A stretch of 10,874 nucleotides of DNA from Candidatus Heimdallarchaeota archaeon (GCA_016839875.1 JAEOTK010000308.1:1-10874); one strand, 5' to 3'; counted from the stretch's first letter, positions 1-6,537 are shown. Made by a program: numbers and translations. Notes: generated by a model from the sequence alone, not told the origin.

Positions 1-2
1 AT

Positions 3-80
3 CCAAGCCTTTGGGAATTTGCAGAAGATAAAATAATACCAGTAGAATTAGTGAAAGCATTGGAAATTGCCTATCTCTAA
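3..80 (+). CDS. C-terminal fragment of an unidentified protein (5' end outside window)
   Basis: Frame 3 is open from the left edge to a TAA at 78-80 and gives 25 residues that look like a helical C-terminus (WEFAEDKIIPVELVKALE, then IAYL). The other two plus-strand frames close earlier within this stretch. The TAA overlaps the TAG (77-79, minus strand) at which the opposing NTF2-like gene would end if its in-frame TGA were sense. That back-to-back fit supports both ends being true gene ends. The fragment is too short to name a family, and a chance open frame of 25 codons cannot be excluded. Confidence 0.45.
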   Translation, partial: PSLWEFAEDKIIPVELVKALEIAYL

Positions 81-139
81 TCCTTATGTGCTATCTTTCC
101 AACAATCTCCCATTTATCTTTTCTTTTAAGAAGTGATCA
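77..139 (-). pseudogene. In-frame C-terminal remnant of the NTF2-like gene beyond the TGA
   Basis: After the TGA at 137-139 the same frame continues as SLLKRKDKWEIVGKIAHKD and ends at TAG (77-79). Aligned with the paralogous end DYLTLLKVDGNWLIVNKTC at 916-1749, the TGA falls on the conserved Leu before the next residue. One base change (TTA to TGA, plus-strand base 138) explains it. It is either a recent nonsense mutation, a sequencing or assembly error, or a read-through site. I see no SECIS-like or other recoding evidence. Confidence 0.75.
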
Positions 140-904
140 ATAATTTATCTCCGTTCCTACCCAATCAGGACTTTCAACAAACCATTTGATTTTTGCAGTT
201 GCCGATGTACCTGTTCTGTTTATACCCTCTATCAAGCATCTTTGTTTTGTATTTTTGAGAGCTGCTTTGATTCTCTTTTCATCATCTTTTACCGGGCTTT
301 CTAAGAAAACAATCTCATTGTTTTTCTTATCAACAAAAATTCTTTGGCCATTAGTATGCCAAGCTTTTTTCACTTTAAATAGTTCAATGTTAGTTACTGC
401 ATCAATGTAGTATTGAACTGTTTTAATTATCAGATCTATATCATCTGTTTGTTTATGCTTCATTTCTTCTTCCTCGTTTTGTATTTGAGTTTCTTCTTCA
501 AGGCGTTTAGATTCATTGTGAAAAACCTTGTTTACAATTTGCCACTTACTTTCCAATTTAAGTAGAGAAAGGAAATCTCTATACTCCCTTCGAACATCAT
601 CAAACTCTTCCCAGATATCAATTTGAACTGTTGCTGCAGTTTCAAAATACTTTATATCTATTATCTCAAAATGATGTCTGTGATTTGGGTTTACTGGATT
701 GTTTTCAAAGTTCTCTTTCCAATGATCTCTTGAAACAATCCCAATCAGTTTTCTTTTAGAGTTGTATCCCATGGATTTTCCTTCTTTGTAAAAAACAGTA
801 CAGATTTTATCATAATCGTGTTCAAAGATTCCACTATAGAAATCCTGGACAGCTTTCTTGATATTATGAATTTCTGTTAAATTATTATCAGTTATCTTCC
901 CCAC
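137..904 (-). CDS. Two-module NTF2-like / lumazine-binding-like protein, truncated by in-frame TGA (possible pseudogene)
   Basis: Two NTF2-like modules in tandem are joined by a Glu-rich linker (EEETQIQNEEEE). Module 1 closely resembles the single-module neighbour at 1773-2165, sharing DHWKENFE against EHWKENFE and DFLSLLKLESKWQIVNK against DFLSLVKKGSEWLIMNK. Module 2 has the same layout but stops at a TGA just where the family motif DYLTLLK...W.IVNK should begin. The missing end follows in frame down to 77. The start is uncertain. GTG at 902-904 is used here. An ATG at 947-949 lies upstream without a Shine-Dalgarno site and inside the preceding gene. The best Shine-Dalgarno site (GAGGTG, 902-907) sits 6 nt before an ATA at 893-895, exactly where the paralogues begin (ITDNNLTEI against MSENEINLI and MNENEIEQI). 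It is the last gene of a minus-strand cluster. The biochemical role is unknown; the fold is common to small-molecule-binding and cyclase/isomerase-like proteins. Confidence 0.7.
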   Translation of the reverse strand: MGKITDNNLTEIHNIKKAVQDFYSGIFEHDYDKICTVFYKEGKSMGYNSKRKLIGIVSRDHWKENFENNPVNPNHRHHFEIIDIKYFETAATVQIDIWEEFDDVRREYRDFLSLLKLESKWQIVNKVFHNESKRLEEETQIQNEEEEMKHKQTDDIDLIIKTVQYYIDAVTNIELFKVKKAWHTNGQRIFVDKKNNEIVFLESPVKDDEKRIKAALKNTKQRCLIEGINRTGTSATAKIKWFVESPDWVGTEINY

Positions 905-907
905 CTC
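902..907 (-). promoter_or_regulatory. Shine-Dalgarno site GAGGTG pointing to an ATA codon
   Basis: GAGGTG lies 6 nt before ATA (893-895), the spacing and sequence expected of a real ribosome binding site in this cluster. No ATG, GTG or TTG follows at a usable distance. This suggests that an original ATG became ATA, or that ATA is used. Confidence 0.5.
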
Positions 908-915
908 ATAAACGA

Positions 916-1749
916 TTATACTTCTTTTGGTGTAAATTGACTGTAACATGTTTTGTTAACTATCAACCAATTTCCATCAACTTTCAATAGTGTTAGGTAA
1001 TCAACTGTTTCCGATGTTCCATCATCTCTAAAGGCAAACCATCTCATTTTTGCTACAGCAGAAGCTCCAAGTTGGTCGATTTTTTCAACTTCAGTCTTAA
1101 AAGATATATTCATCTTTTTATGATCATCAATTACCTTTTCCCAATCAGCTAGAGATCTGAATTTATTTCTGAATTTGTTATTTTCTACATCTAGATTATT
1201 AACTTTCATATCATTATGAAAGACTTGAACGACCTTTTCTTTATCTAACTCATGAAAAGCATTAGCATAGGTTTCTAGAACTCTCTCAATCTGTTCTACC
1301 TCTTCTGGATCATTTCTATCAGTTTCTTTTTTCTCTTTAATGATACTTCTCAGTTCTTCAATTGAAATACTTCTAGTAAATCCTGATTTGTGGATAATAT
1401 TCCAACCATCTTTAAATTTCATTAGAGTCAAATAATCAGTAGTATCTCTTGGATCCTGAGGATCTTCTACTAGGAATCTAAGCCTTACATAAGCTGCTGT
1501 TCCTTCATAATCTATTTCCTCAGAAAAAACAATGAAATTAATTCCAGGATCTTCCTTTTGATTTCTCAAAAACAATCTAATCCATCCATAGCAATATCCT
1601 TTAAGAAATCCCTCTCTTTCGGGGATGAACCAATATGTCATAGCTTCAGGATGAAATGCGATTGATAATTTTTCTATATTCCATTCTTGAAAAGAATCCC
1701 TATAGTTTTCTAATGTTTTTTTTATTAAATTAATTTCATTTTCAGACAT
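916..1749 (-). CDS. Two-module NTF2-like / putative lumazine-binding-like protein
   Basis: This protein has 277 residues and no signal peptide or membrane segment, so it is cytoplasmic. Module 1 (about 1-125) opens with a helix, MSENEINLIKKTLENYRDSF, carries FHPEA at 32-36 and ends with DYLTLMK...GWNIIHK from residue 105. A charged linker (about 127-150) leads to module 2, which has the same plan: VEQIERVLETYANAF, then VFHNDMK, closing with DYLTLLKVDGNWLIVNK from residue 250. This end motif is typical of the Lumazine_bd_2 / SnoaL-like branch of the NTF2 superfamily, which often forms dimers around a hydrophobic pocket; here a tandem could supply both halves. The ATG at 1747-1749 is chosen because GGTGA (1755-1759) stands 5 nt before it; the in-frame TTG at 1759-1761 overlaps that site. 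It lies 23 nt after the preceding gene and 11 nt before the GTG of the next, so it is probably in one transcript. The ligand or reaction is unknown. Confidence 0.85.
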   Translation of the reverse strand: MSENEINLIKKTLENYRDSFQEWNIEKLSIAFHPEAMTYWFIPEREGFLKGYCYGWIRLFLRNQKEDPGINFIVFSEEIDYEGTAAYVRLRFLVEDPQDPRDTTDYLTLMKFKDGWNIIHKSGFTRSISIEELRSIIKEKKETDRNDPEEVEQIERVLETYANAFHELDKEKVVQVFHNDMKVNNLDVENNKFRNKFRSLADWEKVIDDHKKMNISFKTEVEKIDQLGASAVAKMRWFAFRDDGTSETVDYLTLLKVDGNWLIVNKTCYSQFTPKEV

Positions 1750-1754
1750 ATTTT

Positions 1755-1759
1755 TCACC
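1755..1759 (-). promoter_or_regulatory. Shine-Dalgarno site GGTGA deciding the start at 1749
   Basis: GGTGA followed by AAAAT and then ATG. It overlaps the upstream in-frame TTG, which is therefore not the start. Confidence 0.65.
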
Positions 1760-1772
1760 AAAAAGCAATTAT

Positions 1773-2165
1773 TTATTTTTCCGTGATTATTTCTCCATGA
1801 CCTGTTTTATTCATGATTAACCACTCACTACCCTTCTTAACCAAGGAGAGAAAATCAGTATATTGGATGGTTTTATCTTCGAATTCATCAATAATTTTAA
1901 CATGTGCAAAACCTAGAGTGCCATATGTTTGAATATCAACTATCTCAAAACTGGATTCAATGTCTGGATCACAAGAACCTCTTTCAAAATTCTCCTTCCA
2001 ATGTTCCCTTGTGATTATGATAAATTCTTCTGTTTTTTGATTCAGAACAATTGATTTTGCTTCAGGATGAAAAACACTGAATATTTTCTTATAATCACAT
2101 TCAGTTATCCCTTCGCAGAAGATACCAGCAACTTTTTTTATTTGTTCTATCTCATTTTCGTTCAT
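1773..2165 (-). CDS. Single-module NTF2-like / putative lumazine-binding-like protein
   Basis: This 130-residue cytoplasmic protein consists of one NTF2-like module: an N-terminal helix starting MNENEIEQIKK, FHPEA at 32-36, EHWKENFE in the middle, and the family's closing strands DFLSLVKKGSEWLIMNK from residue 104. It is closest to module 1 of the damaged gene at 137-904, so the two share a recent origin by duplication. A strong Shine-Dalgarno site (GGAGGT, 2172-2177) stands 6 nt before the ATG at 2163-2165. It lies 39 nt after the TIGR04076-type gene and 23 nt before the two-module gene, on the same strand, consistent with an operon. No catalytic residues can be assigned with confidence. The family is often annotated only as nuclear transport factor 2 family protein, and the function is unknown. 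Confidence 0.85.
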   Translation of the reverse strand: MNENEIEQIKKVAGIFCEGITECDYKKIFSVFHPEAKSIVLNQKTEEFIIITREHWKENFERGSCDPDIESSFEIVDIQTYGTLGFAHVKIIDEFEDKTIQYTDFLSLVKKGSEWLIMNKTGHGEIITEK

Positions 2166-2171
2166 TCAAGG

Positions 2172-2177
2172 ACCTCC
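2172..2177 (-). promoter_or_regulatory. Strong Shine-Dalgarno site GGAGGT
   Basis: GGAGGT followed by CCTTGA and then the ATG at 2163-2165, a near-perfect match to the archaeal anti-Shine-Dalgarno sequence. Confidence 0.75.
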
Positions 2178-2204
2178 ATCTTTGTTTTCTTGTTTATTTG
2201 ATAT

Positions 2205-2519
2205 TCAGATTTCTTCTCCTAATCTTTCCAACTTGAAAATAACAGGTCTCATACCATCAGTGCAACATGTAATCGCTACGTTTGGTTCAGACCAGCTGAA
2301 ATCCCCACCAAAATCCAAAACTGATAAATCTTTATAGATGTCTCTCCATGCCCATCCACAGAATTTTTCAGGTTTATTTAGATTTTCGATTAGAAATTCA
2401 TCCCCCTCTTCAAATGCTGTACACGTCTTTACTACATCTCCTGAAGGACGTTTGATTTGTTCATCAAATATCTGATCAGGACTAATTTTCTTTATTACTG
2501 TAACTTTAATTTTTGACAT
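2205..2519 (-). CDS. TIGR04076 family protein (small Cys-rich protein of unknown function)
   Basis: This 104-residue cytoplasmic protein matches from memory the pattern of the TIGR04076 family. It opens with a strand, KIKVTVIKK, then EEGDEF (37-42), KFCGWAWRDIYKDL (52-65), GGDF (71-74) and the hallmark ITCCTDGMRPVIFKLER (83-99). Family length is about 90-110 residues, so it is complete. Cysteines at 33, 54, 85 and 86 sit in the conserved blocks and could form a metal or redox site; that is inference. The ATG at 2517-2519 is preceded by AGGAGA (2525-2530) with close spacing. It is the first gene of the minus-strand cluster, ahead of three NTF2-like genes, and is transcribed from the divergent region 2520-2640. 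The family has no settled function. Confidence 0.85.
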   Translation of the reverse strand: MSKIKVTVIKKISPDQIFDEQIKRPSGDVVKTCTAFEEGDEFLIENLNKPEKFCGWAWRDIYKDLSVLDFGGDFSWSEPNVAITCCTDGMRPVIFKLERLGEEI

Positions 2520-2572
2520 CCTTATCTCCTCAATCTCTGCTTCTTTTCAATTAATGAATTATTGAGCAAAGG

Positions 2573-2597
2573 AATTTAAATTTGGACACTTATAAGT
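2573..2597 (-). promoter_or_regulatory. Probable promoter of the minus-strand cluster
   Basis: Two TATA-like elements are legible on the minus strand: the palindrome ACTTATAAGT (2588-2597) and an AATTTAAATT core (2573-2582). Initiation about 25 nt beyond either would give a leader of about 25-50 nt before the ATG at 2519. I cannot tell which one is used. Confidence 0.4.
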
Positions 2598-2601
2598 TCT
2601 A

Positions 2602-2616
2602 TCAACTATCAGTTGA
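2602..2616. promoter_or_regulatory. Dyad TCAAC-N5-GTTGA in the divergent promoter region
   Basis: A perfect 5-bp inverted repeat with a 5-nt spacer lies between the minus-strand TATA candidates and the plus-strand TATA box at 2650. Its position suits an operator acting on one or both promoters. A dyad this small can arise by chance. Confidence 0.3.
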
Positions 2617-2641
2617 CTATAGTAATCTAATGCGTTTTTGT

Positions 2642-2656
2642 GGATAAGATTTATAG
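2642..2656 (+). promoter_or_regulatory. Promoter box (GATAAGATTTATAG) of the first propeller gene
   Basis: A TATA box (TTTATA, 2650-2655) is preceded by a purine-rich BRE-like GATAAGA. The same box occurs before all four paralogues, 47-50 nt ahead of the start codon. Expected initiation is near 2678, downstream of the ATG at 2660, so that ATG cannot be the start. Confidence 0.7.
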
Positions 2657-2680
2657 TTTATGTTGAGAATCTATAAAACT

Positions 2681-2685
2681 GGTGA
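2681..2685 (+). promoter_or_regulatory. Shine-Dalgarno site GGTGA deciding a TTG start
   Basis: GGTGA is followed by 7 nt and then TTG (2693-2695). The same GGTG-spacer-TTG arrangement occurs in the third and fourth paralogues. Confidence 0.7.
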
Positions 2686-2692
2686 ATTTAAT

Positions 2693-4474
2693 TTGAATAG
2701 AAGAGAAAAAATTACTAAAATGATTCTTGCGTTTTCGGTTTCTTGTTCACTAATATTATCATGTAGCTTTAATCCAATATCCTCCATTGAAAATGAAATT
2801 TTTGGTATTCTTCCAGAAGTATATGATTCTTGGGTCTGGTCAGAATATGAAATGATAACGGAAACAACTACAGGATGGGCTTATTCCACAAAAATTGCTA
2901 TAGACGCTGATAATAACGCTCACGTTGTATGGTATGACTCTTCAAACGATTTACTTGGATCAGGATCAGATTCAGACATCTTTTACAGATACTATGATTC
3001 TTCAAGTGAAACGTGGTCTTCTGTTGAATTAGTGTCCTCTGAAAGTGCTAGTCCTTCTGCACATCCTGATGTAATAGTCGATACTTTAGGAAATGTTCAT
3101 GTTAGTTGGGCGGATAGCTCCGATTATCTTGGTGCTGATACAGATATGGATGTCTTCTATAAGAAGAAAAATGCTGGTGGTTCATGGACACTTACAGATG
3201 TTGTTTCAACAGATAGTACACTAACATCCATGAATGTTGTAATTGATACTGACATTAACGAAAATGTGTATGTCTTGTGGTCAGACTTAACTGACATCTT
3301 AGGAGCCGATGCTGATGAGGATATCTTTCTTAGAATCTATAATAGTACATCTTCATCTTGGTTATCCACGCAACTAGTTTCTTCTGGGAGTTTTGATACA
3401 TCAACTGACGCTGAAATTAGCGTTGACTCTCACTCCGGAGATGTTCATATAATCTGGGAAGAGTTTGATGCTCTACATGGTAGTGATATTGATTGTGATA
3501 TCTTCTATCGAAATTGGAATATCTACTCTTCATTGTTTTCTGATCTTGAGTTAGTTAGCACTGGAAGTATTATGGATTCCCTTAATCCTGATATCGGTTT
3601 ATCTCAAAACGGTGATTTGTATGTTGTCTGGGAGGATCAAACAGAATATTTAGAAAGTGGTACAGATAAAGATGTTTTCTATAAAAAATATGATAGTTCT
3701 CTCAATTCTTGGTTACCAGTGGAAACAGTTTCAACGGAGAGCACTTCTTTCTCTAGCAATCCACGTATATCTCTTGACACGAATGACTTCGTCTTTGTTG
3801 TATGGAATGATTATACTGATTATCAAGATTCAAGTGCACAATGGGATATCTTCCTAAAATATAAAGACTCAAACACAAATCTTTGGACAATGACAGATGT
3901 TGTCTCTACTCGAAGTGATGATCACGCAACTTTACCTGATTTTGCATTAGATAGTTATGGTTTTATTTCTTGTGTCTGGACTGATTTTTCAGATGTTTAT
4001 TTAGTAGATAGCGATCAGGATATTTATTTTAGAAGATTTGCAGGTATTCCCTCTACTCCAATACTAGCGAATATTGTTCCAAATCCTTCAACTATAGGTG
4101 ATGTTTCTCTGAATTGGAAACCAGTTTGCAGTGCTGAGGATTATCTAATCTATCGTGATACATCTTATATCTTTTCCATTACAGATATTGAACTATTGGC
4201 TATAGTCACTGATTCTTCTTATGTTGATATACTGAATGAAACTGGAGATTACTATTATGTCGTTTATGCCAGAAACGAATATGGAATAAGTGGAATATCT
4301 AATGTAGAACACGTTGAGATTATCAAGGATGGATTATTCGCTTCATTAGATTTAACTGAAATCCTTATTATTGCTGGATTTGTTTTAGGTTTACAGATTA
4401 TAGGTTCTGTCTTAACCTACTCTTTGGTGAAAAGTAGATCCTCAAAAGGTAGTTCTTCGAAACGGAAAAAATAA
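2693..4474 (+). CDS. Surface seven-bladed beta-propeller / FN3-like protein with C-terminal membrane anchor (unit 1)
   Basis: This 593-residue protein starts at TTG 2693 (GGTGA at 2681; an ATG at 2660 lies upstream of the expected transcript start). A basic N-terminus and hydrophobic stretch (about 9-24, ending LILSC) form a signal peptide. From residue 46 come seven repeats of about 58 residues, each with VHVVWYD-like and DIFYR-like strands and W...ELVSTES. Their Trp residues fall at 80, 139, 196, 255, 313, 371 and 429. The opening WVWSEYEMI strand supplies the missing fourth strand of blade 7, the usual propeller closure. Acidic loops (GADTDMDVF, 147-155) precede strand 3 in most blades. 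An FN3-like domain (about 452-545, PNP...SLNW...IYRDTSY...NETGDYYYVV...NEYG) leads to a membrane helix (about 555-578) and the tail VKSRSSKGSSSKRKK. Predicted type I membrane protein facing outward. No sialidase catalytic set is seen. Role inferred as surface binding or adhesion; ligand unknown. Confidence 0.85.
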   Translation: MNRREKITKMILAFSVSCSLILSCSFNPISSIENEIFGILPEVYDSWVWSEYEMITETTTGWAYSTKIAIDADNNAHVVWYDSSNDLLGSGSDSDIFYRYYDSSSETWSSVELVSSESASPSAHPDVIVDTLGNVHVSWADSSDYLGADTDMDVFYKKKNAGGSWTLTDVVSTDSTLTSMNVVIDTDINENVYVLWSDLTDILGADADEDIFLRIYNSTSSSWLSTQLVSSGSFDTSTDAEISVDSHSGDVHIIWEEFDALHGSDIDCDIFYRNWNIYSSLFSDLELVSTGSIMDSLNPDIGLSQNGDLYVVWEDQTEYLESGTDKDVFYKKYDSSLNSWLPVETVSTESTSFSSNPRISLDTNDFVFVVWNDYTDYQDSSAQWDIFLKYKDSNTNLWTMTDVVSTRSDDHATLPDFALDSYGFISCVWTDFSDVYLVDSDQDIYFRRFAGIPSTPILANIVPNPSTIGDVSLNWKPVCSAEDYLIYRDTSYIFSITDIELLAIVTDSSYVDILNETGDYYYVVYARNEYGISGISNVEHVEIIKDGLFASLDLTEILIIAGFVLGLQIIGSVLTYSLVKSRSSKGSSSKRKK

Positions 4475-4512
4475 TTATTCTTTTCTCTTATTTTATCTCA
4501 TTTTGTTCTTTT
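4475..4512 (+). terminator. T-rich terminator after unit 1
   Basis: Repeated TTTT runs start directly after the stop codon with no stable hairpin, as in archaeal intrinsic termination. Confidence 0.55.
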
Positions 4513-4562
4513 AATAGCAATATATAGATTAAAAGGTGTGAAATCCATTCATCCCATTTTTA

Positions 4563-4576
4563 GATAAGATTTTTAT
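4563..4576 (+). promoter_or_regulatory. Promoter box (GATAAGATTTTTAT) of the second propeller gene
   Basis: The same GATAAGATTT box as the other three units, but with TTTTTAT in place of TTTATAG. It lies 47 nt before the ATG at 4610. Confidence 0.65.
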
Positions 4577-4600
4577 GGGGTTAATGATTAAGTGTACTTT

Positions 4601-4605
4601 GGTGA
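4601..4605 (+). promoter_or_regulatory. Shine-Dalgarno site GGTGA
   Basis: GGTGA, a 4-nt spacer (TTAG), then ATG at 4610-4612. The spacer is shorter than the 7 nt of units 1 and 4. Confidence 0.6.
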
Positions 4606-4609
4606 TTAG

Positions 4610-6406
4610 ATGAGAAAATTATATTCAAGCATTCTAACTTTTCTTCTCTGCCTTATGATTATTTCAATAGGATTAACATTATCGTACGCTGAAAATGATT
4701 ACAATGATAACTCCATTGATATTTATAATGTTGTTAACGAATCTTGGTTTTGGTCAGATTATGATTTTATTTCTGAAACAAGTACAGCTGATGCTACAAA
4801 ACCCAAAATTGCAATAGATTCAGATGATAACCTTCACATTGTTTGGACAGATTTATCTTTTGATTTGCTAAGCTCAGGAGGAGATCAAGACATATTTTAT
4901 AGATTTTACGATTCATCAAGTGAATTATGGTCATCAATTGAATTAGTATCCTCAGAAAGCACTGATACATCTATCGATCCAGTACTAGCTATTGACATTT
5001 CTGGTAATGTTCATGTAGCTTGGGAGGACTATACGGATTACGATGGTGCTGATACGGATAAAGATGTATTCTACAAGAAGAAAAATGCTGGAGGGTCATG
5101 GACACTAACAACCTTGGTTTCAACTGAAAGCACAACAACATGTGATGAAATCTCAATTGATACAGATTTAAATGAAAATATATACGTCTCATGGGGAGAT
5201 GAAACTGATATCTTAGGTGCTGATATTGATGAAGATATATTTCTGAAAAAATACAACAGTTCATCATTTTTCTGGGAATCAATACAATTAGTATCTTTTG
5301 GGAGCACAGAAGATTCTGAATATTCTGAAATTCAAGTTGACTCTATTTCTGGGGAAGTTCACATAGTCTGGTCGGATTATACTGATTTACTAGGAAGTGG
5401 GGTTGATTTTGATATTTTCTATCGTAATTGGAATATCTTTACATCATCATTTTCAGATCTTGAAATTGTTAGTACGGAAAGCACTCTATATGCTAGAAAT
5501 CCAGATATTTGTTTATCCCAAAATGGAGATGTACATGTTGTTTGGGATGACGATACTCCTCTTTATGCGAGTGGTTCAGAACAGGATATACATTATAGGA
5601 TGTTAGATTCTTCTCTTGATTTATGGTCAACAACAGAAGTTGTTTCTACGGAAAGTACAGGTCTTTCCTATGAACCATCTGTGAGAACGGATAAGAATGA
5701 TTTTGTATTTGTTGTTTGGCATGATCAGACTGATTATCAAGGATCTGAGTCTATGTGGGATATCTTCTTCAAATATAGGGATTCATATTCAAATCAATGG
5801 TCTGTAACTGATGTAGTATCTGCTGCAAGTTATAACTTAGCATTTTATCCAGATGTAGCTGTTGATAACTATGGTTATGTTCATTGCGTCTGGAACGATT
5901 TATCTAATTTAGTTTCAGCTGATGTTGGTTTAGATCTCGATATTTATCATAGAGGATTTGCAGGTGCTCCTTCACCCCCTATATTATCGAATGTGATTCC
6001 AAATCCTTCTTCAACTGGAAATATAACTCTTGATTGGAATCAGATATACAGTGCTGATGAATATTTTATCTATAGAGATACTTCTTATATCTGGTCAATT
6101 TCTAATCTCGATCCTATTGCAACTGTCACTGATATCTCGTATAACGATATAATAAATGAAACAGGAGATTATTACTATGTTGTTAATGCGCGGAATGAAT
6201 ATGGCTTTAGCGGTTTATCTAATGTAGAACATGTTGAGATAGTTGAAGTCTCTAAAACAGGTTTGTTTGCATCCCTGAGTTTAAATGAGATACTCATAAT
6301 GGCTGGAGTTGTTTTTGGTCTGCAGATTATAGTTTCTGCTCTCACTTACTCTTTAGGAAGAAATTCAGCAAAATCAAGAGGGAAATCCTCAAGAAGTAAG
6401 AAATAA
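4610..6406 (+). CDS. Surface seven-bladed beta-propeller / FN3-like protein with C-terminal membrane anchor (unit 2)
   Basis: This 598-residue protein is the only paralogue with an ATG start. Its signal peptide differs from the others: MRKLYSSILTFLLCL... ending LSYA at 27, a signal peptidase I-like site, with no Cys at 24. The propeller begins at ESWFWSDYDFI (44-54) and runs seven blades to FAG (450-452). Blade 2 carries KKKNAGGSWT, and blade 7 has HCVW. An FN3-like domain follows (about 453-552, with SLDW-like TLDW, IYRDTSYIWSI, NETGDYYYVVNARNEYG). Then come LFASLSLNEILIMAG and a membrane helix (about 560-582). The tail, RNSAKSRGKSSRSKK, lacks the terminal KRKK of the other three. Topology is the same as unit 1: outside propeller, one membrane pass, basic cytoplasmic tail. 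It has its own promoter and terminator. As the outlier of the array it may be older or differently processed. The ligand is unknown. Confidence 0.85.
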   Translation: MRKLYSSILTFLLCLMIISIGLTLSYAENDYNDNSIDIYNVVNESWFWSDYDFISETSTADATKPKIAIDSDDNLHIVWTDLSFDLLSSGGDQDIFYRFYDSSSELWSSIELVSSESTDTSIDPVLAIDISGNVHVAWEDYTDYDGADTDKDVFYKKKNAGGSWTLTTLVSTESTTTCDEISIDTDLNENIYVSWGDETDILGADIDEDIFLKKYNSSSFFWESIQLVSFGSTEDSEYSEIQVDSISGEVHIVWSDYTDLLGSGVDFDIFYRNWNIFTSSFSDLEIVSTESTLYARNPDICLSQNGDVHVVWDDDTPLYASGSEQDIHYRMLDSSLDLWSTTEVVSTESTGLSYEPSVRTDKNDFVFVVWHDQTDYQGSESMWDIFFKYRDSYSNQWSVTDVVSAASYNLAFYPDVAVDNYGYVHCVWNDLSNLVSADVGLDLDIYHRGFAGAPSPPILSNVIPNPSSTGNITLDWNQIYSADEYFIYRDTSYIWSISNLDPIATVTDISYNDIINETGDYYYVVNARNEYGFSGLSNVEHVEIVEVSKTGLFASLSLNEILIMAGVVFGLQIIVSALTYSLGRNSAKSRGKSSRSKK

Positions 6407-6410
6407 CATC

Positions 6411-6429
6411 CCTCTTTTTTCTTCTCTTA
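6411..6429 (+). terminator. T-rich terminator after unit 2
   Basis: A pyrimidine tract with TTTTTT 5 nt after the stop codon and no hairpin. Confidence 0.5.
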
Positions 6430-6498
6430 TACGATTTATTCTAGATAAAACTTATTTCTCGTTGCTAGTATCCACATTTGGGATTCTAAAATTTTTTA

Positions 6499-6513
6499 GG
6501 ATAAGATTTATAG
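6499..6513 (+). promoter_or_regulatory. Promoter box (GATAAGATTTATAG) of the third propeller gene
   Basis: TATA box TTTATA at 6507-6512. The box and the next bases through about 6530 match the promoter of unit 1 almost base for base (one difference in about 30). Expected initiation is near 6535, so the reading frame upstream of it (from 6462) is not translated. Confidence 0.7.
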
Positions 6514-6537
6514 TTTATATTGAGAATCTTTTAAATT

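Noticed and set aside
186..410. Open frame on the plus strand opposite the NTF2-like gene
   Set aside because: It is antisense to a gene with clear family motifs and has no promoter or domain of its own.
2660..2692. N-terminal extension of unit 1 from the ATG at 2660
   Set aside because: It begins 5 nt after the TATA box, has no ribosome site, and is not needed for the signal peptide; TTG at 2693 has GGTGA and matches units 3 and 4.
3130..3165. Integrin-alpha FG-GAP repeats
   Set aside because: The DxDxD loops recall them, but FG-GAP motifs and their strand order are absent.
2825..4045. Identification of the propellers as sialidases (BNR / Asp-box enzymes)
   Set aside because: The repeats vaguely resemble Asp-boxes (S-S-x-T-W), but I see no FRIP motif or arginine triad, and there are seven blades rather than six.
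4430..4474. C-terminal KRKK as a eukaryote-like dilysine retrieval signal
   Set aside because: A basic cytoplasmic end is explained by the positive-inside rule; the match is too short to support a trafficking claim.
4515..4560. Possible extra promoter or small gene (ATATATAG, then AGGTGTGAAA)
   Set aside because: No start codon or open frame of useful length follows, and the GATAAG box downstream accounts for unit 2.
4989..5307. Two minus-strand open frames inside unit 2, and similar ones in units 3 and 4
   Set aside because: They are mirror images of the repeated coding pattern (the KKKNAGG region recurs as HEPPAFFFL in reverse), not independent genes.
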